A stretch of DNA of 64,000 nt from Oscillospiraceae bacterium (lineage in GTDB: Bacteria > Bacillota > Clostridia > Oscillospirales > Ruminococcaceae). The translations under genes and the position numbers were made by a program. How positions within the stretch are numbered: the stretch's first letter is position 1; every line of letters begins with the position of its first letter. The stretch is taken from positions 1-64,000 of the forward strand of contig JAFWDH010000002.1 of assembly GCA_017513135.1 (NCBI GenBank), written 5' to 3'. The notes beneath the pieces were generated by a model. That model had not been told where the DNA came from, ran no database searches, and saw only the letters and a program-made list of their open reading frames with translations. Positions 52,265-61,804 of this stretch are shown piece by piece.

Positions 52265-53140
52265 TTATCCTTTCAGCGCATCGATCAGTTCTGCCCAAGT
52301 CATTCCCGACGCTGTTTCAACTGTGCCCGCTATGACGGCAACCAGTCCGACAGCGAGCGATATATACGCAAATATTGTCATTTTTTCCTTCTTTATAAGT
52401 ATCCCGGAAAGCCAGACTGCCGCCAGTCCTGCCGCAGCGGCAGCCGCTGTGCTCACTGCGATCACGGTGATATCGGTACCGGCAGCTGCATCCAGCGGAC
52501 CGGATAATACCGAAAACAGCTCCGCCGTCAGCGACGGAAGGAGTGAGCGTCTGAACGCAAAAGACGGCTCATACCCCAGCAGAACTGCAACAGACATTCC
52601 GACAGCCACAGCAGAGATGCCCGGCAGCACCGAAAGTGCGCAGACGGTTCCTATAATGAGCGCATGATCCGCCCGCATCTGCCCGTCTGCTCTGTCTGTC
52701 ACAGGATTCCTGCATGCCGCAGTCAGCACAGCCCCGCACAGCAGAAAGCATATACCCTCAACGATGACGTCCCCGTCAGTCATGATGACCGTCAGTTTAC
52801 TGCCGATCGGAAACACCAGCGCCGTCGGAAGAACAGACAGCAGGGTCATCACTGCGTCTCTCTGGTTCGCAGTAGCTTCCTTCTCGTAACTGAATCCTTT
52901 CCATACCATACTGATCAGCATCCTGAACGTTCCGGCGAGCGACGCAGATATCTTTCTGAAATACCGTAAAAGGAAAGCCAGCGCAGTGCCTCCGATCACG
53001 CACAGAGCAGCCAAACCGTCAGTCTGCGTTTCAATACCCGTGAAATGTCCGGCAAGAGAAGCCAGCCCGGAAAATGACAGAGGAAAGGCTCCGAAAGCTC
53101 CTCCGGCGAGACCGTATAGTATCTCTTTAAGAAGACTCAT
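52265..53140 (-). CDS. UppP/BacA-like membrane protein with degenerate active site
   Basis: 291 residues, about eight hydrophobic segments. The overall layout and landmarks match undecaprenyl-diphosphatase: an N-terminal GLAGGAFGAFPLSFSGLASL where UppP has EGLTEFLPVSSTGH, and LSVLPGISAVAVGMSVAVLL where UppP has PGxSRSG. The catalytic glutamates and the His of the first motif and the Arg of the second are missing, so the classical phosphatase activity is unlikely. It may be a lipid-carrier-binding or transport relative. It lies between an LtaS-like gene (11 bp) and ftsK (3 bp), a likely envelope operon. Confidence 0.65.
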   Translation of the reverse strand: MSLLKEILYGLAGGAFGAFPLSFSGLASLAGHFTGIETQTDGLAALCVIGGTALAFLLRYFRKISASLAGTFRMLISMVWKGFSYEKEATANQRDAVMTLLSVLPTALVFPIGSKLTVIMTDGDVIVEGICFLLCGAVLTAACRNPVTDRADGQMRADHALIIGTVCALSVLPGISAVAVGMSVAVLLGYEPSFAFRRSLLPSLTAELFSVLSGPLDAAAGTDITVIAVSTAAAAAAGLAAVWLSGILIKKEKMTIFAYISLAVGLVAVIAGTVETASGMTWAELIDALKG

Positions 53141-53151
53141 TTTCCTCTCCC

Positions 53152-55392
53152 TCAGTTTATAAGGCTGTAATAATCATATTCCAGGATATATCTCGACATA
53201 AGGAATTTGTAGTAAACCTTCTGATTCATCTCGTCCACGTAGTTCTGTCCTATCTCTGCCAGTCTGGCTTTGTGGAAGGTGTCTTCCGAGGCATCATAAG
53301 TCCCGCTGGATGTTTTCCAGCTTCTGTCTGACAGTATCACTACAGGCTCCTGACCTGACATCACGTCGGTTCCCATGACAAGTCTCGAATCGAATTCCAG
53401 GCCGAACATATTGCTTACCGTCGGCAGCGCGTCGAGGCTGGAACAGACAGTGTCCACCTGTCTGCCTTCGGTCGCGGAGTTGTAGATCAGGAAGACGCCC
53501 TTATGTATGTCAAACTTTTCGTTTTCTATATAATCGCAGAATTCTCTGAGTTCATCGTTCAGGAGCCCGTATGGATAGTGGTCGTTGGATATAACTATCA
53601 CCGTGTCATCAAGTATGCCCTCTGCTTCAAGATCGCTGAGAAGCAGCGACAGAGAATCATCGAACTCCTTCTGACATGCATAATATGCGCGCACCGGCTC
53701 CGTGTAAGGCAGATCCGCCACTTCATCCCGGTGCTTTGATGCCATAGTGTTCCCGCTGAATGTATATCCGAGATGCCCGCTTATGGAAAGGTAGTAGACC
53801 ATGAACGGGGAGTCCGAGATATACTCCGGCACGGATTTTTCCACCACTTCTACATCGCTCGGCGGCCAGTAGCCGGCGTTCACGTCAAGACCCGAACCTA
53901 CGGCATTCCATCCGTATCCGAGATTGGGATGAGTTTCATCCCTGTAGTAATAATCATACCACCATCCGTGATATGCCTCAGACCTGTATCCGATTTTTCT
54001 GAATGCGTTTCCGTACGAATAGGGAAGGTCATTGTTTCGCGCGGTATAAAGACTCCATTCCCCGTCTCTGGGGATCAGGGACAGGAGAGTCATGTACTCA
54101 CCATCGAAAGTGCTGGCATAATACAGCGGTGAATAGTAATTCGTAAAGTTTATTCCTTCAGATGCCATCTTGTACAGTGTCGGCGTGATCTCGGGATCTA
54201 TAGCGCCGTAGCACAGCGCTTCCGCGACTATATAGATGAGATTTTTACCTTCAAAAATGCCGGTGTAGTCATTCTTTTCGGTAGGTCTGGCAACTGCGAA
54301 ATATCTGTGCATGTCAGCTATCGTTTCCCTGCTCTCAGAATCCGCAAGAGACGCAAAATCAACAGCTGTCACATTGTACTCCACGTCTCCGTCATCATCC
54401 TGCTGCACAGCAGAAGGAGCAACTATGACTGTCTTCTCCTCAAATCCCGTAAGATATCTGTACGCATCGATGACCATCGTCTCTCCAAGCCCGAAATATC
54501 TGACGGAGTAGAACGGCGAATTGATCTCATGGTAGATGTTGTACGGCGAATACATCCTGCCGTCTTCTTTATTCAGTGCAGCAGGTATACAGAAGAATAC
54601 TGTTGCCGCCAAAACGACGCAAACCGCTCTGGCTGCGACCGACATCCTGAAAGACATCTTTTTGCTGAAAGCAAGGATGACGCTCACAGCGGCAGGCAGA
54701 AGCAGAAGCAGGATACTGAAAAAGTGCTTCATCATGACTCTCAGTATCGAATCAGCGAACTGAGCGACCTGTCCAGTTCCGCTCATGAGCGAGAAAAGTG
54801 AAAAGAAAGATGAATAGAACAGATAATGCACGTACTGACCGGTGTACACGGCAAAGCCTGCCGTTTCCGCGGCGGCGAGCACCCAGCGCCCGGCTTTCTC
54901 TCCCAGCAATGTGATCGCAGTGCCGATCAGCGTTCCGAAGACGATACAGTAGCCGCCCGTCAGGAGCCAGCCCTGAGGATCGGGATTTCTGACAGTAAGT
55001 GTTTTGAACAGGACTTCCCAGACAAGAAGCGACACTATGCATACCAGAACAACCGGAACACCCGACGTTTTTTCCTGAACCGCTTTGCTGCTGCCGGTAT
55101 CGATGGCAGTTTCTGCCGCAGGCTCATCAGTCTGCTGCTGTATATCTGTTTCGTCAGCAGATCCGGTGCTGCGCTCTTCTTCCTGCTTTTTCCTCTTCTC
55201 TCCGCTCTTTGCTGTTTCCTTCTTCCCCTTTTCCTGCTTCCTGCCGTTCTTCTTTACTGCTGCGGAACTGTCTTTTTTGCTCTTGCCGGTCCCGCTTTTC
55301 TTCCCGGAGCTGCCGTTCTGAGCCTCAAGTGCCCTCTTGGCTTCCGTATACGCGCTGTTCTTTCTTTTTTTCTTTTTGGCACTTTTGCTCAT
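53152..55392 (-). CDS. LtaS-like membrane sulfatase (alkaline-phosphatase superfamily)
   Basis: 746 residues, longer than usual LtaS because of a Lys/Glu/Ser-rich cytoplasmic N-terminus of about 115 residues. Some five TM segments follow (about 117-275), then an extracellular sulfatase domain: a metal-binding Glu in LIYIVAEALCYG, the nucleophile Thr in YASTFDGEYMTLLSL, and the Asp-His pair in VIVISNDHYPYG. LtaS enzymes transfer glycerol phosphate from phosphatidylglycerol to build lipoteichoic acid; relatives move phosphoethanolamine or other groups, so the donor is not certain. It heads the set with the UppP-like protein and FtsK. Confidence 0.85.
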   Translation of the reverse strand: MSKSAKKKKRKNSAYTEAKRALEAQNGSSGKKSGTGKSKKDSSAAVKKNGRKQEKGKKETAKSGEKRKKQEEERSTGSADETDIQQQTDEPAAETAIDTGSSKAVQEKTSGVPVVLVCIVSLLVWEVLFKTLTVRNPDPQGWLLTGGYCIVFGTLIGTAITLLGEKAGRWVLAAAETAGFAVYTGQYVHYLFYSSFFSLFSLMSGTGQVAQFADSILRVMMKHFFSILLLLLPAAVSVILAFSKKMSFRMSVAARAVCVVLAATVFFCIPAALNKEDGRMYSPYNIYHEINSPFYSVRYFGLGETMVIDAYRYLTGFEEKTVIVAPSAVQQDDDGDVEYNVTAVDFASLADSESRETIADMHRYFAVARPTEKNDYTGIFEGKNLIYIVAEALCYGAIDPEITPTLYKMASEGINFTNYYSPLYYASTFDGEYMTLLSLIPRDGEWSLYTARNNDLPYSYGNAFRKIGYRSEAYHGWWYDYYYRDETHPNLGYGWNAVGSGLDVNAGYWPPSDVEVVEKSVPEYISDSPFMVYYLSISGHLGYTFSGNTMASKHRDEVADLPYTEPVRAYYACQKEFDDSLSLLLSDLEAEGILDDTVIVISNDHYPYGLLNDELREFCDYIENEKFDIHKGVFLIYNSATEGRQVDTVCSSLDALPTVSNMFGLEFDSRLVMGTDVMSGQEPVVILSDRSWKTSSGTYDASEDTFHKARLAEIGQNYVDEMNQKVYYKFLMSRYILEYDYYSLIN

Positions 55393-55536
55393 GTCTTTTC
55401 TGCTTGCTTTCTCAGTTTCTTTTCAGCGCTAATTTTATCAAAAAAGCTCTGATAAGTAAAAACCGGCACGGTGTTCCGGCCGGTCATTTTATCGTTTCCC
55501 CCGACAGCATCCGGGCATATCGGGATCCAGTCAATG

Positions 55537-57018
55537 TTATGTATTGTACAGTTTCTGCGTCTCAAACTTAGGCTCACAGGTGACGTTGATGCCCAGCTCT
55601 TTCAGGGTGTTAAGGTCGACGGATGACAGTATCACCGTAGAATGAAGTTCGCTTCCCCTGACCTTACCGAGCTCCGCCAGTGCGGCTGCGGCATTTCTGT
55701 CGTTTACAGCGCATATACACAGAGCTATCAGTATCTCATCTATGTGAAGAAGTCCTGACGTCCTGGCAGCGATGGAGTTCTTCAGTTCCTGGACAGGCTT
55801 GATTATGCCGCTGTGCATGAGCAGTACCGGATCCGGTATGTCAGCAAGATACTTGAGCGCGTTGAGCAGTGCTGCCGAGGCGGACCCGAGCAGATCTGAA
55901 GTCTTTCCTGCCAGTATCATTCCGTCAGGTAGTTCAATGGCGCAGGCGGGTCTTCCGGTCTCCTCTTCCCTTTCAAGAGCAGCGCTGATGACCTTCCTCT
56001 CGGAGACGTTTATACCGGCCTGCTTCATGATCATCTCTATCTTGGAAGCTTCATGGCCGTCATCATCGCCTTTCCTCTGCTTGACCAGAGCTGTGTAGTA
56101 TCTTCTGATTATCTCATTGCGGGAAGCTTCCTCACAGGCATCATCGTCTATGATGCAGAATCCCGCCATGTTTACACCCATATCTGTCGGTGACTTGTAC
56201 GGGCAATATCCCAATATCCTGGTAAAAGTCTCTCTGAGTACAGGGAATATCTCTATGTCCCTGTTATAGTTTACGGTGGTCTCGCCGTAAGCTTCGAGAT
56301 GGAACGGGTCTATCATATTGACGTCGTCGAGGTCTGCTGTCGCAGCCTCATAAGCAAGGTTCACGGGATGTTTGAGAGGTATGTTCCATATCGGGAACGT
56401 CTCGAATTTGGCGTACCCGGATTTCAGTCCTTTTTTGCTGTCATGATAGAGCTGCGAGAGACAGGTCGCCATTTTGCCGCTTCCCGGGCCGGGGCCGGTG
56501 ACGACAACGAGTTTTCTTGTAGTCTCTATGTAGTCATTCTTTCCGAAGCCCTCATCACTCACTATATGGTCAACGTCGGTCGGGTATCCCTCTATGGGAT
56601 AGTGCAGGAACACACTGAGTCCGAGAGATTCCAGTTTTCTCTTGAACGCCACCGCGGAAGACTGTCCGGCAAATCTGGTGATAACCACACTGCCGACGAA
56701 CAACCCCCTGTCGCGGAATGCATCCACGACTCTCAGCACCTCGTCTTCATATGTGATGCCGTAATCGTCTCTCTTCTTGCTCTTCTCTATGTCGCCTGCG
56801 CTGATCGCTACCACGATCTCAGCTTGATCCTTGACCTGCATCAGCATTCGGATCTTACTGTCCGGCTCAAATCCGGGGAGAACTCTGGAAGCATGGTGGT
56901 CATCAAACAGTTTTCCGCCGAATTCCATATAAAGCTTGCCGTCGAACTCAGCCATTCTCTTCATGATCTGGCTGGACTGTTCTCTCAGATATTTGTCATT
57001 GTCAAACCCTATTCTCAA
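55537..57018 (-). CDS. DUF1846 family protein
   Basis: 493 residues, normal for DUF1846. Family-typical sequence includes MRIGFDNDKYLREQSSQIM at the start, KLYMEFGGKLFDDHHASRVL, VVVTGPGPGSGKMATCLSQL (P-loop-like, but GPGPGSGK), PIWNIPLKHPVNLAYEAATA and a late ADIPDPVLLMHSGIIKPVQE. The biochemical role of this conserved Firmicute/Actinobacterial family is unknown; the GSGK loop suggests nucleotide or phosphate binding. Transcribed alone on the minus strand from a sigma-A-like promoter. Confidence 0.9.
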   Translation of the reverse strand: MRIGFDNDKYLREQSSQIMKRMAEFDGKLYMEFGGKLFDDHHASRVLPGFEPDSKIRMLMQVKDQAEIVVAISAGDIEKSKKRDDYGITYEDEVLRVVDAFRDRGLFVGSVVITRFAGQSSAVAFKRKLESLGLSVFLHYPIEGYPTDVDHIVSDEGFGKNDYIETTRKLVVVTGPGPGSGKMATCLSQLYHDSKKGLKSGYAKFETFPIWNIPLKHPVNLAYEAATADLDDVNMIDPFHLEAYGETTVNYNRDIEIFPVLRETFTRILGYCPYKSPTDMGVNMAGFCIIDDDACEEASRNEIIRRYYTALVKQRKGDDDGHEASKIEMIMKQAGINVSERKVISAALEREEETGRPACAIELPDGMILAGKTSDLLGSASAALLNALKYLADIPDPVLLMHSGIIKPVQELKNSIAARTSGLLHIDEILIALCICAVNDRNAAAALAELGKVRGSELHSTVILSSVDLNTLKELGINVTCEPKFETQKLYNT

Positions 57019-57070
57019 AGGTCTACCTCCCGGTTTTTCACCTTTTCCGCTCTGTCAGCATCCGTTCATA

Positions 57071-57100
57071 ATTATAACTTCCGCAAAACAGAAGTGTCGA
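57071..57100 (-). promoter_or_regulatory. Promoter of the DUF1846 gene
   Basis: Minus strand: TCGACA (57095-57100), 18 bp, TATAAT (57071-57076), about 50 bp before the start codon at 57018. Confidence 0.6.
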
Positions 57101-57171
57101 GATACATATACCTCTTTTGTTCATTCTTTTTCTGTTTTCCCCCGGCAGGCCGTCGCCTCTCGACTCTGTTA

Positions 57172-57200
57172 TTGACTTAATCACGCGGCACCGCTAGAGT
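57172..57200 (+). promoter_or_regulatory. Promoter of the esterase pair
   Basis: TTGACT (57172-57177), 17 bp, TAGAGT (57195-57200), 43 bp before the first start codon. Confidence 0.65.
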
Positions 57201-57243
57201 TTACTCAGAGAGGGCACGATCCCTCGTGAAAGGAGAACAGACA

Positions 57244-58017
57244 ATGGCACTTCTGGAAATGGACTTCAGATCAGGTGCCCTAGGGTTCCATGAGGAAGTC
57301 ATAGTTTCACTGCCGGACAGACCTGCCGACAGGGCGTATCCGGTACTCTGGCTCTTCCACGGAGCCAATCAGGACTGCACGGAATGGCTCAGGCTGACAT
57401 CCATAGACCGTTACGCTAACAGCCGCGGCCTCGCAGTGATCATGCCTGCGATGTCCAACGGTCACGGACAGAATATGGTCCACGGAATGAATTACTGGAC
57501 GATGGTCAATGATGAACTCCCCGCCGCAATGCACTACATGCTCCCCTGCCTTTCCGCAAGGAAAGAGGAGAACTATACCGGCGGTGCATCCATGGGGGGA
57601 TATGTCGCTTACAAGCTTGCGCTGAACAATCCCGACAGTTACTGCGCCGCAGGCGCGTTCGGCGGAGCTCTTGATATCGTCAGCATACTGTCCGGAACGG
57701 CAAATGACGGAAACGCTGTGCTGTCGCCGACATTCACCAACGCCTTCGGAAGCGCGGACAACATCCGCGGAACGAACGGAGACCTCATCTGGATGGCTTC
57801 CAATCTCGTCAGGGAAGGGAGATGTCCGAGACTCTGGTCGGTAGTCGGCAACAAGGATTTCGGATTCAGGCAGGTATCCGGCGCTGTTGAAAAATTCAGG
57901 GCGGCAGGATGCGATATCACCGATCTCTGCGGAGAAGGCGGACACTCGTTCGACCTTTGGGACGGATACGTTGAGAGCTTCCTTGACTGGCTCGATATCC
58001 CGAAAGGAGTGAACTGA
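57244..58017 (+). CDS. Esterase of the EstA/esterase-D-like alpha/beta hydrolase family (first of a pair)
   Basis: 257 residues from the ATG at 57244 (AAAGGAG 8 bp upstream). Motifs: LWLFHGANQDCTEWLR (oxyanion region), GGASMGGYVAYKLAL with the nucleophile Ser at about residue 119, and GGHSFDLWDGY with the catalytic His near residue 242. The layout matches tributyrin-esterase/feruloyl-esterase-like enzymes that cleave short acyl esters. No signal peptide, so it is cytosolic. The next gene begins 1 bp later and encodes a similar protein, so the two arose by tandem duplication or act together, for example in removing acyl groups from sugars. Substrate unknown. Confidence 0.85.
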   Translation: MALLEMDFRSGALGFHEEVIVSLPDRPADRAYPVLWLFHGANQDCTEWLRLTSIDRYANSRGLAVIMPAMSNGHGQNMVHGMNYWTMVNDELPAAMHYMLPCLSARKEENYTGGASMGGYVAYKLALNNPDSYCAAGAFGGALDIVSILSGTANDGNAVLSPTFTNAFGSADNIRGTNGDLIWMASNLVREGRCPRLWSVVGNKDFGFRQVSGAVEKFRAAGCDITDLCGEGGHSFDLWDGYVESFLDWLDIPKGVN

Positions 58018-58018
58018 C

Positions 58019-58837
58019 ATGGCAGTTATGACATTACGCTTCAATCCGAAGACCATCGGACTCGCTACGCAGGTGAGGATAATCCTTCCCACCGGGGTAC
58101 ATCAGCCTGACACCGACTTCAGAAAACTGTACGGGGATAAGAAGCCTCTTCCTGTGCTATGGCTGCTGCACGGAGGCTCTGACAACTACGCCGACTGGCA
58201 TGACTGCACGCCGGTACAGGTCCTTGCGGATAAGTACAATTATGCAGTCGTAATGCCGGACGCTCAGACATCCAGTTATGCCAATATGGCTTACGGGCCG
58301 AACTGGTTGGATTACTTCCGTACGGAACTGCCAGAATACATCTATACTCACTTCCCGGTATCCCGCAGACGTGAAGACAATTTCATCTCAGGTATGTCCA
58401 TGGGCGGAGGCGGCGCTCTCAAGCTTTCTCTCGTAGACCCGGACAGATACAGCATCTGTGTTCCGATCTCCTCCGGCGTCGAGGTCGTCAGAAACTATGT
58501 CAACGGCACGGGAAGGTCGGTCGGAAAATTCTTCACAAACATCTACGGGCATGAGGATGACCCCAAAGCCATCCTCGGAACTGAAGAGGATATATACTGG
58601 CTTCTTGAACGCAACGTAAAGAACGGAAGTCCTCTTCCCAGATTCGCCTTCTGCGTAGGTCTTGAGGATTTCACGAGAGCCGGAAACATCGAATTCAAAG
58701 AGTTCGCTGAAAATCTGGGCGTTCACATAGACTGGTATGAGGAACATGGCATGCATGACTGGGACAGCTGGAACCTCTATATCCCGAAAGTCTTTGAGTT
58801 CATCAGAAAGTACAGGCAGGAAGACGGCCTTGAATAG
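58019..58837 (+). CDS. Esterase of the EstA/esterase-D-like family (second of a pair)
   Basis: 272 residues. Same plan as its neighbour: LWLLHGGSDNYADWHDC, SGMSMGGGGALKLSL with Ser at about residue 125, and a late HGMHDWDSWN with His near 244. The ribosome site AAAGGAG overlaps the end of the first esterase gene, so translation is coupled. The two proteins are clearly related but diverged, suggesting different substrates or a heteromeric enzyme. A terminator follows. Confidence 0.85.
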   Translation: MAVMTLRFNPKTIGLATQVRIILPTGVHQPDTDFRKLYGDKKPLPVLWLLHGGSDNYADWHDCTPVQVLADKYNYAVVMPDAQTSSYANMAYGPNWLDYFRTELPEYIYTHFPVSRRREDNFISGMSMGGGGALKLSLVDPDRYSICVPISSGVEVVRNYVNGTGRSVGKFFTNIYGHEDDPKAILGTEEDIYWLLERNVKNGSPLPRFAFCVGLEDFTRAGNIEFKEFAENLGVHIDWYEEHGMHDWDSWNLYIPKVFEFIRKYRQEDGLE

Positions 58838-58860
58838 GCAGGAATGACCGGATACGAAAT

Positions 58861-58884
58861 AGGGAGGACAATGTCCTCCCTTTT
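58861..58884 (+). terminator. Terminator after the esterase pair
   Basis: Stem GGGAGGACA/TGTCCTCCC closed directly by a 2-nt loop, followed by TTTTAT. Confidence 0.7.
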
Positions 58885-58909
58885 ATGTTCTCCGTTCGAG
58901 CTGAAGATG

Positions 58910-59656
58910 TCAGGCGGTCACTATGGCCACACCGGCTGAACATCCGAGCCTGCTTGCTCCTGCGTTAAGCATGTTCACGGCATCATCGAATGTCCTTATC
59001 CCTCCGGATGCCTTCACTCCCATATCAGCTCCGACAGTCTTTCTCATAAGCTCCACATCTTCTGTCGTGGCTCCCCCTTTTGAATAACCTGTGGAAGTCT
59101 TGACATAGTCTGCTCCGGCAAGCCTTGCAATTGTGCATATACCGACCTTTTCCTCATCTGTCAGAAGCGCTGTCTCTATGATCACCTTGACGAGAGCTTT
59201 CCTATCGGCAGCTTCTACGACTGCACGGATATCCTCGTATGCCTTTCTCCAGTCCCCGTTCTTGACATTAGCTATATCGATCACCATATCGACTTCTTCG
59301 GCTCCGTCGTCTATTGCCTTTTCCGTTTCCGCCGCCTTTATCTCCTTCGCATGCGTACCGAACGGAAATCCTATGACACAGCAGGTCTTTATTCCGCTGC
59401 CGCTCAGTTTACGTGCCACCTGCTTCGCATAGGTCGGGTTCACACACACGCTCGCAAAGGCGTATTTCAGCGCCTGTTCGCAGACAGTGTCGATTTCATC
59501 CTGCGAAGCCTCCGGCTTAAGCAGTGTATGGTCTATATAACCAGCCAGTTCTCCGGCTGCGTAGACTTTTTTCTCAAATGCGTATTCCGCCGGCTCCACA
59601 TAGGCCAGGCCTGCTCTTCCGGCTGCCTCCATGGCTGTTTTCCTGATATCCATCAT
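58910..59656 (-). CDS. deoC: Deoxyribose-phosphate aldolase
   Basis: 248 residues. DERA signatures: [48 protein letters not shown], the Lys in [12 protein letters not shown], the Schiff-base Lys in [15 protein letters not shown], and [13 protein letters not shown]. It splits 2-deoxyribose-5-phosphate into glyceraldehyde-3-phosphate and acetaldehyde in nucleoside salvage. AGGGGG precedes the tandem ATG codons at 59656/59653. No other deo genes are adjacent; it is divergent from murC. Confidence 0.96.
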   Translation of the reverse strand: MMDIRKTAMEAAGRAGLAYVEPAEYAFEKKVYAAGELAGYIDHTLLKPEASQDEIDTVCEQALKYAFASVCVNPTYAKQVARKLSGSGIKTCCVIGFPFGTHAKEIKAAETEKAIDDGAEEVDMVIDIANVKNGDWRKAYEDIRAVVEAADRKALVKVIIETALLTDEEKVGICTIARLAGADYVKTSTGYSKGGATTEDVELMRKTVGADMGVKASGGIRTFDDAVNMLNAGASRLGCSAGVAIVTA

Positions 59657-59829
59657 ATGATCCCCCTATGCCTTTTTTACTGGGTTAATTATACACCAAA
59701 GCCCGCTTGTCAGCCTCACCCGTACTGCGCTCCCGCCACTCTGTGGTCCTTTATAAGAATTCCGATTCGTATTATAATTATTAAAATGGATTTTTATGGG
59801 CACAAGCCCGTTAACGGGAGGACAATACA

Positions 59830-61206
59830 TTGGCATACGATATAGCTGAACTTCTGGGAAGAGGCGGAAGGATCCACTTTGTCGGCATAGGCGGTTCCGG
59901 CATGTTCCCGATCGTGCAGATACTTCATTCACTGGGACACGAGATCTCCGGCAGCGATGTGAATGAAGGCAGCATCATAGAATACGAAAGAGCCATGGGC
60001 ATAGATGTCTGCATAGGCCACAAGGCAGAGAATGTCGACGGTGCATCCATGCTGGTGGTGACTGCGGCGCTTTTCTCCGATAACCCTGAGGTCGCCCGTG
60101 CAAATGAGCTTGGGATACCTGTGATCCCCAGAGCTGATATGTTCGGATACATCACGACTCTGTACAGCAATTCCATGTGTGTGAGCGGTACTCACGGAAA
60201 GACCACCACGACCTGTATGCTCACATCGATCCTTATCAAGGCAGGATACGATCCGTCTGCCCTGATAGGCGGGAAGTTGCCTCTGATCAACGGATACGGC
60301 CGAGTCGGCGAGTCGTCCAACTTTGTATGTGAGGCGTGCGAATTCAAAGACACATTCCTTCATCTCTCGCCGTCCTACTCGATAATACTGAACATCGACA
60401 ATGATCATCTGGACTATTTCGGCACCATAGAGAACTCAATGAAGTCGTTCCGCCGTTTCGCTGAAAATGCATCTCAGGCGGTAGTTGCGAATCTGGACGA
60501 CGCAAACACTGTCAAGGCGTTGGAAGGATTTGAGGGCAGGATCGTTTGGTTCGGAGAAAGCGAAGATGCTGATTACCGCATCTCCGATGCTGCTCCCTAC
60601 GACAGAGCTTTCTTCCGCTTCAGACTCAGCCGCCGCGGAGAAGATCTGGGCGAATTCACGCTCAGGATCCCCGGCAGACAGAATGTGTTCAATGCTGCCG
60701 CCGCTATAGCCGCCGCCTCCGAGATTGGCATCAGCGCGGACAGTGCCAGAGAAGGGCTTGAAAGCTTCCGCGGAGCCGGAAGAAGGTTTGAGATGCTCGG
60801 TGAATTCAACGGAGTTACTGTAGCAGATGACTACGGCCATCATCCCAGGGAGCTTTCCGTCACTCTGGATGCGGCTCTTGCAATGGGATATGACCGCGTG
60901 ATAGCGGTGTTCCAGCCGTTCACCTTCTCAAGGACAAAACTGCTTCTGACAGATTTTGCCGACGCTTTGTCAAAAGCCGACATCGTAGTGATGACTGCGA
61001 TAATGGGCTCCAGAGAAAAGAATACTTACGGCATCTCAACACAGGACCTCGCCGATCTCATTCCCGGTTCCGTATGGTTTGAGACCTTCGAGGAGGTCCG
61101 CGATCATGTCCTGAGCATCGCCAAGCCAGGTGATCTCGTACTTACAATGGGATGCGGCGATGTCTACAAATGCGCGCATATGATACTTGATAAAGGAAAC
61201 GAATAA
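59830..61206 (+). CDS. murC: UDP-N-acetylmuramate-L-alanine ligase
   Basis: 458 residues from a TTG start at 59830, 8 bp after GGAGGA. Mur-ligase motifs: HFVGIGGSGMFPIVQIL (nucleotide-sugar domain), ATP loop VSGTHGKTTTTCM (about residue 118), EACEFKDTFLHLSPSYSI, NIDNDHLDYF, and DDYGHHPRELSVTL in the third domain. It adds the first L-alanine to UDP-MurNAc in the cytosol, the first step of the peptidoglycan stem peptide. It is separated from the other mur genes. Confidence 0.95.
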   Translation: MAYDIAELLGRGGRIHFVGIGGSGMFPIVQILHSLGHEISGSDVNEGSIIEYERAMGIDVCIGHKAENVDGASMLVVTAALFSDNPEVARANELGIPVIPRADMFGYITTLYSNSMCVSGTHGKTTTTCMLTSILIKAGYDPSALIGGKLPLINGYGRVGESSNFVCEACEFKDTFLHLSPSYSIILNIDNDHLDYFGTIENSMKSFRRFAENASQAVVANLDDANTVKALEGFEGRIVWFGESEDADYRISDAAPYDRAFFRFRLSRRGEDLGEFTLRIPGRQNVFNAAAAIAAASEIGISADSAREGLESFRGAGRRFEMLGEFNGVTVADDYGHHPRELSVTLDAALAMGYDRVIAVFQPFTFSRTKLLLTDFADALSKADIVVMTAIMGSREKNTYGISTQDLADLIPGSVWFETFEEVRDHVLSIAKPGDLVLTMGCGDVYKCAHMILDKGNE

Positions 61207-61213
61207 TATATGT

Positions 61214-61240
61214 AAAAGTCCGGCCTTACGCCGGGCTTTT
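61214..61240 (+). terminator. Terminator after murC
   Basis: A GTCCGGC/GCCGGGC stem (one mismatch) around CTTAC, preceded by A4 and followed by TTTT, 8 bp after the murC stop. The next gene starts 16 bp later, so read-through is possible. Confidence 0.65.
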
Positions 61241-61256
61241 CGTTAAGGAGGACAGA

Positions 61257-61781
61257 ATGAATTACCTTATCGTTGTCGACATGCAGAACGATTTCATCGA
61301 CGGAGCTCTGGGAACCGCCGAAGCTCAGATGATTCTCCCTGCCGTTGCAGAAAAGATCCGCAGTTTTGACGGTCAGGTCATCTTTACCAGAGACACACAT
61401 ACTCCCGAGTACATGGATACACAGGAAGGAGCCAATCTTCCCGTCATACACTGTGTGAAAGGCGAAAACGGCTGGAATCTACCGGGGGTTCTTGAAAGTC
61501 TGAGAGAAGAGAAAGACAGTCCCGTTTTTGATAAGCCGACTTTCGGCAGCGTTGATCTCGGTGAATATATGCTCAGCATGTATAAACTCGGCAAGGTCGA
61601 CAGCGTAGAGCTGATCGGCGTATGCACGGATATCTGCGTCATCTCGAATGCTCTTCTGCTTAAGGCTTTTATGCCTGAAGTACCTATATCTGTAGACTCG
61701 TCCTGCTGCGCCGGAACGACAGTACAGAACCACGATAACGCTCTGGCTGCCATGAAGATGTGCCAGATCGCCGTCAAATAG
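61257..61781 (+). CDS. Isochorismatase-family cysteine hydrolase, nicotinamidase-like
   Basis: 174 residues. The triad of the family is visible: Asp in VVDMQNDFI (about residue 8), Lys in FDKPTFGS (about 89), and Cys in GVCTDICVISNA (about 126). AGGAGGACAG precedes the ATG. Short versions of this type with TDICV are usually nicotinamidases (NAD salvage) or related amidases; the exact substrate cannot be fixed. It is followed 23 bp later by a HerA-like ATPase gene on the same strand. Confidence 0.87.
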   Translation: MNYLIVVDMQNDFIDGALGTAEAQMILPAVAEKIRSFDGQVIFTRDTHTPEYMDTQEGANLPVIHCVKGENGWNLPGVLESLREEKDSPVFDKPTFGSVDLGEYMLSMYKLGKVDSVELIGVCTDICVISNALLLKAFMPEVPISVDSSCCAGTTVQNHDNALAAMKMCQIAVK

Positions 61782-61804
61782 CCTTTTGAGTCCGGAGGAA
61801 ACCC

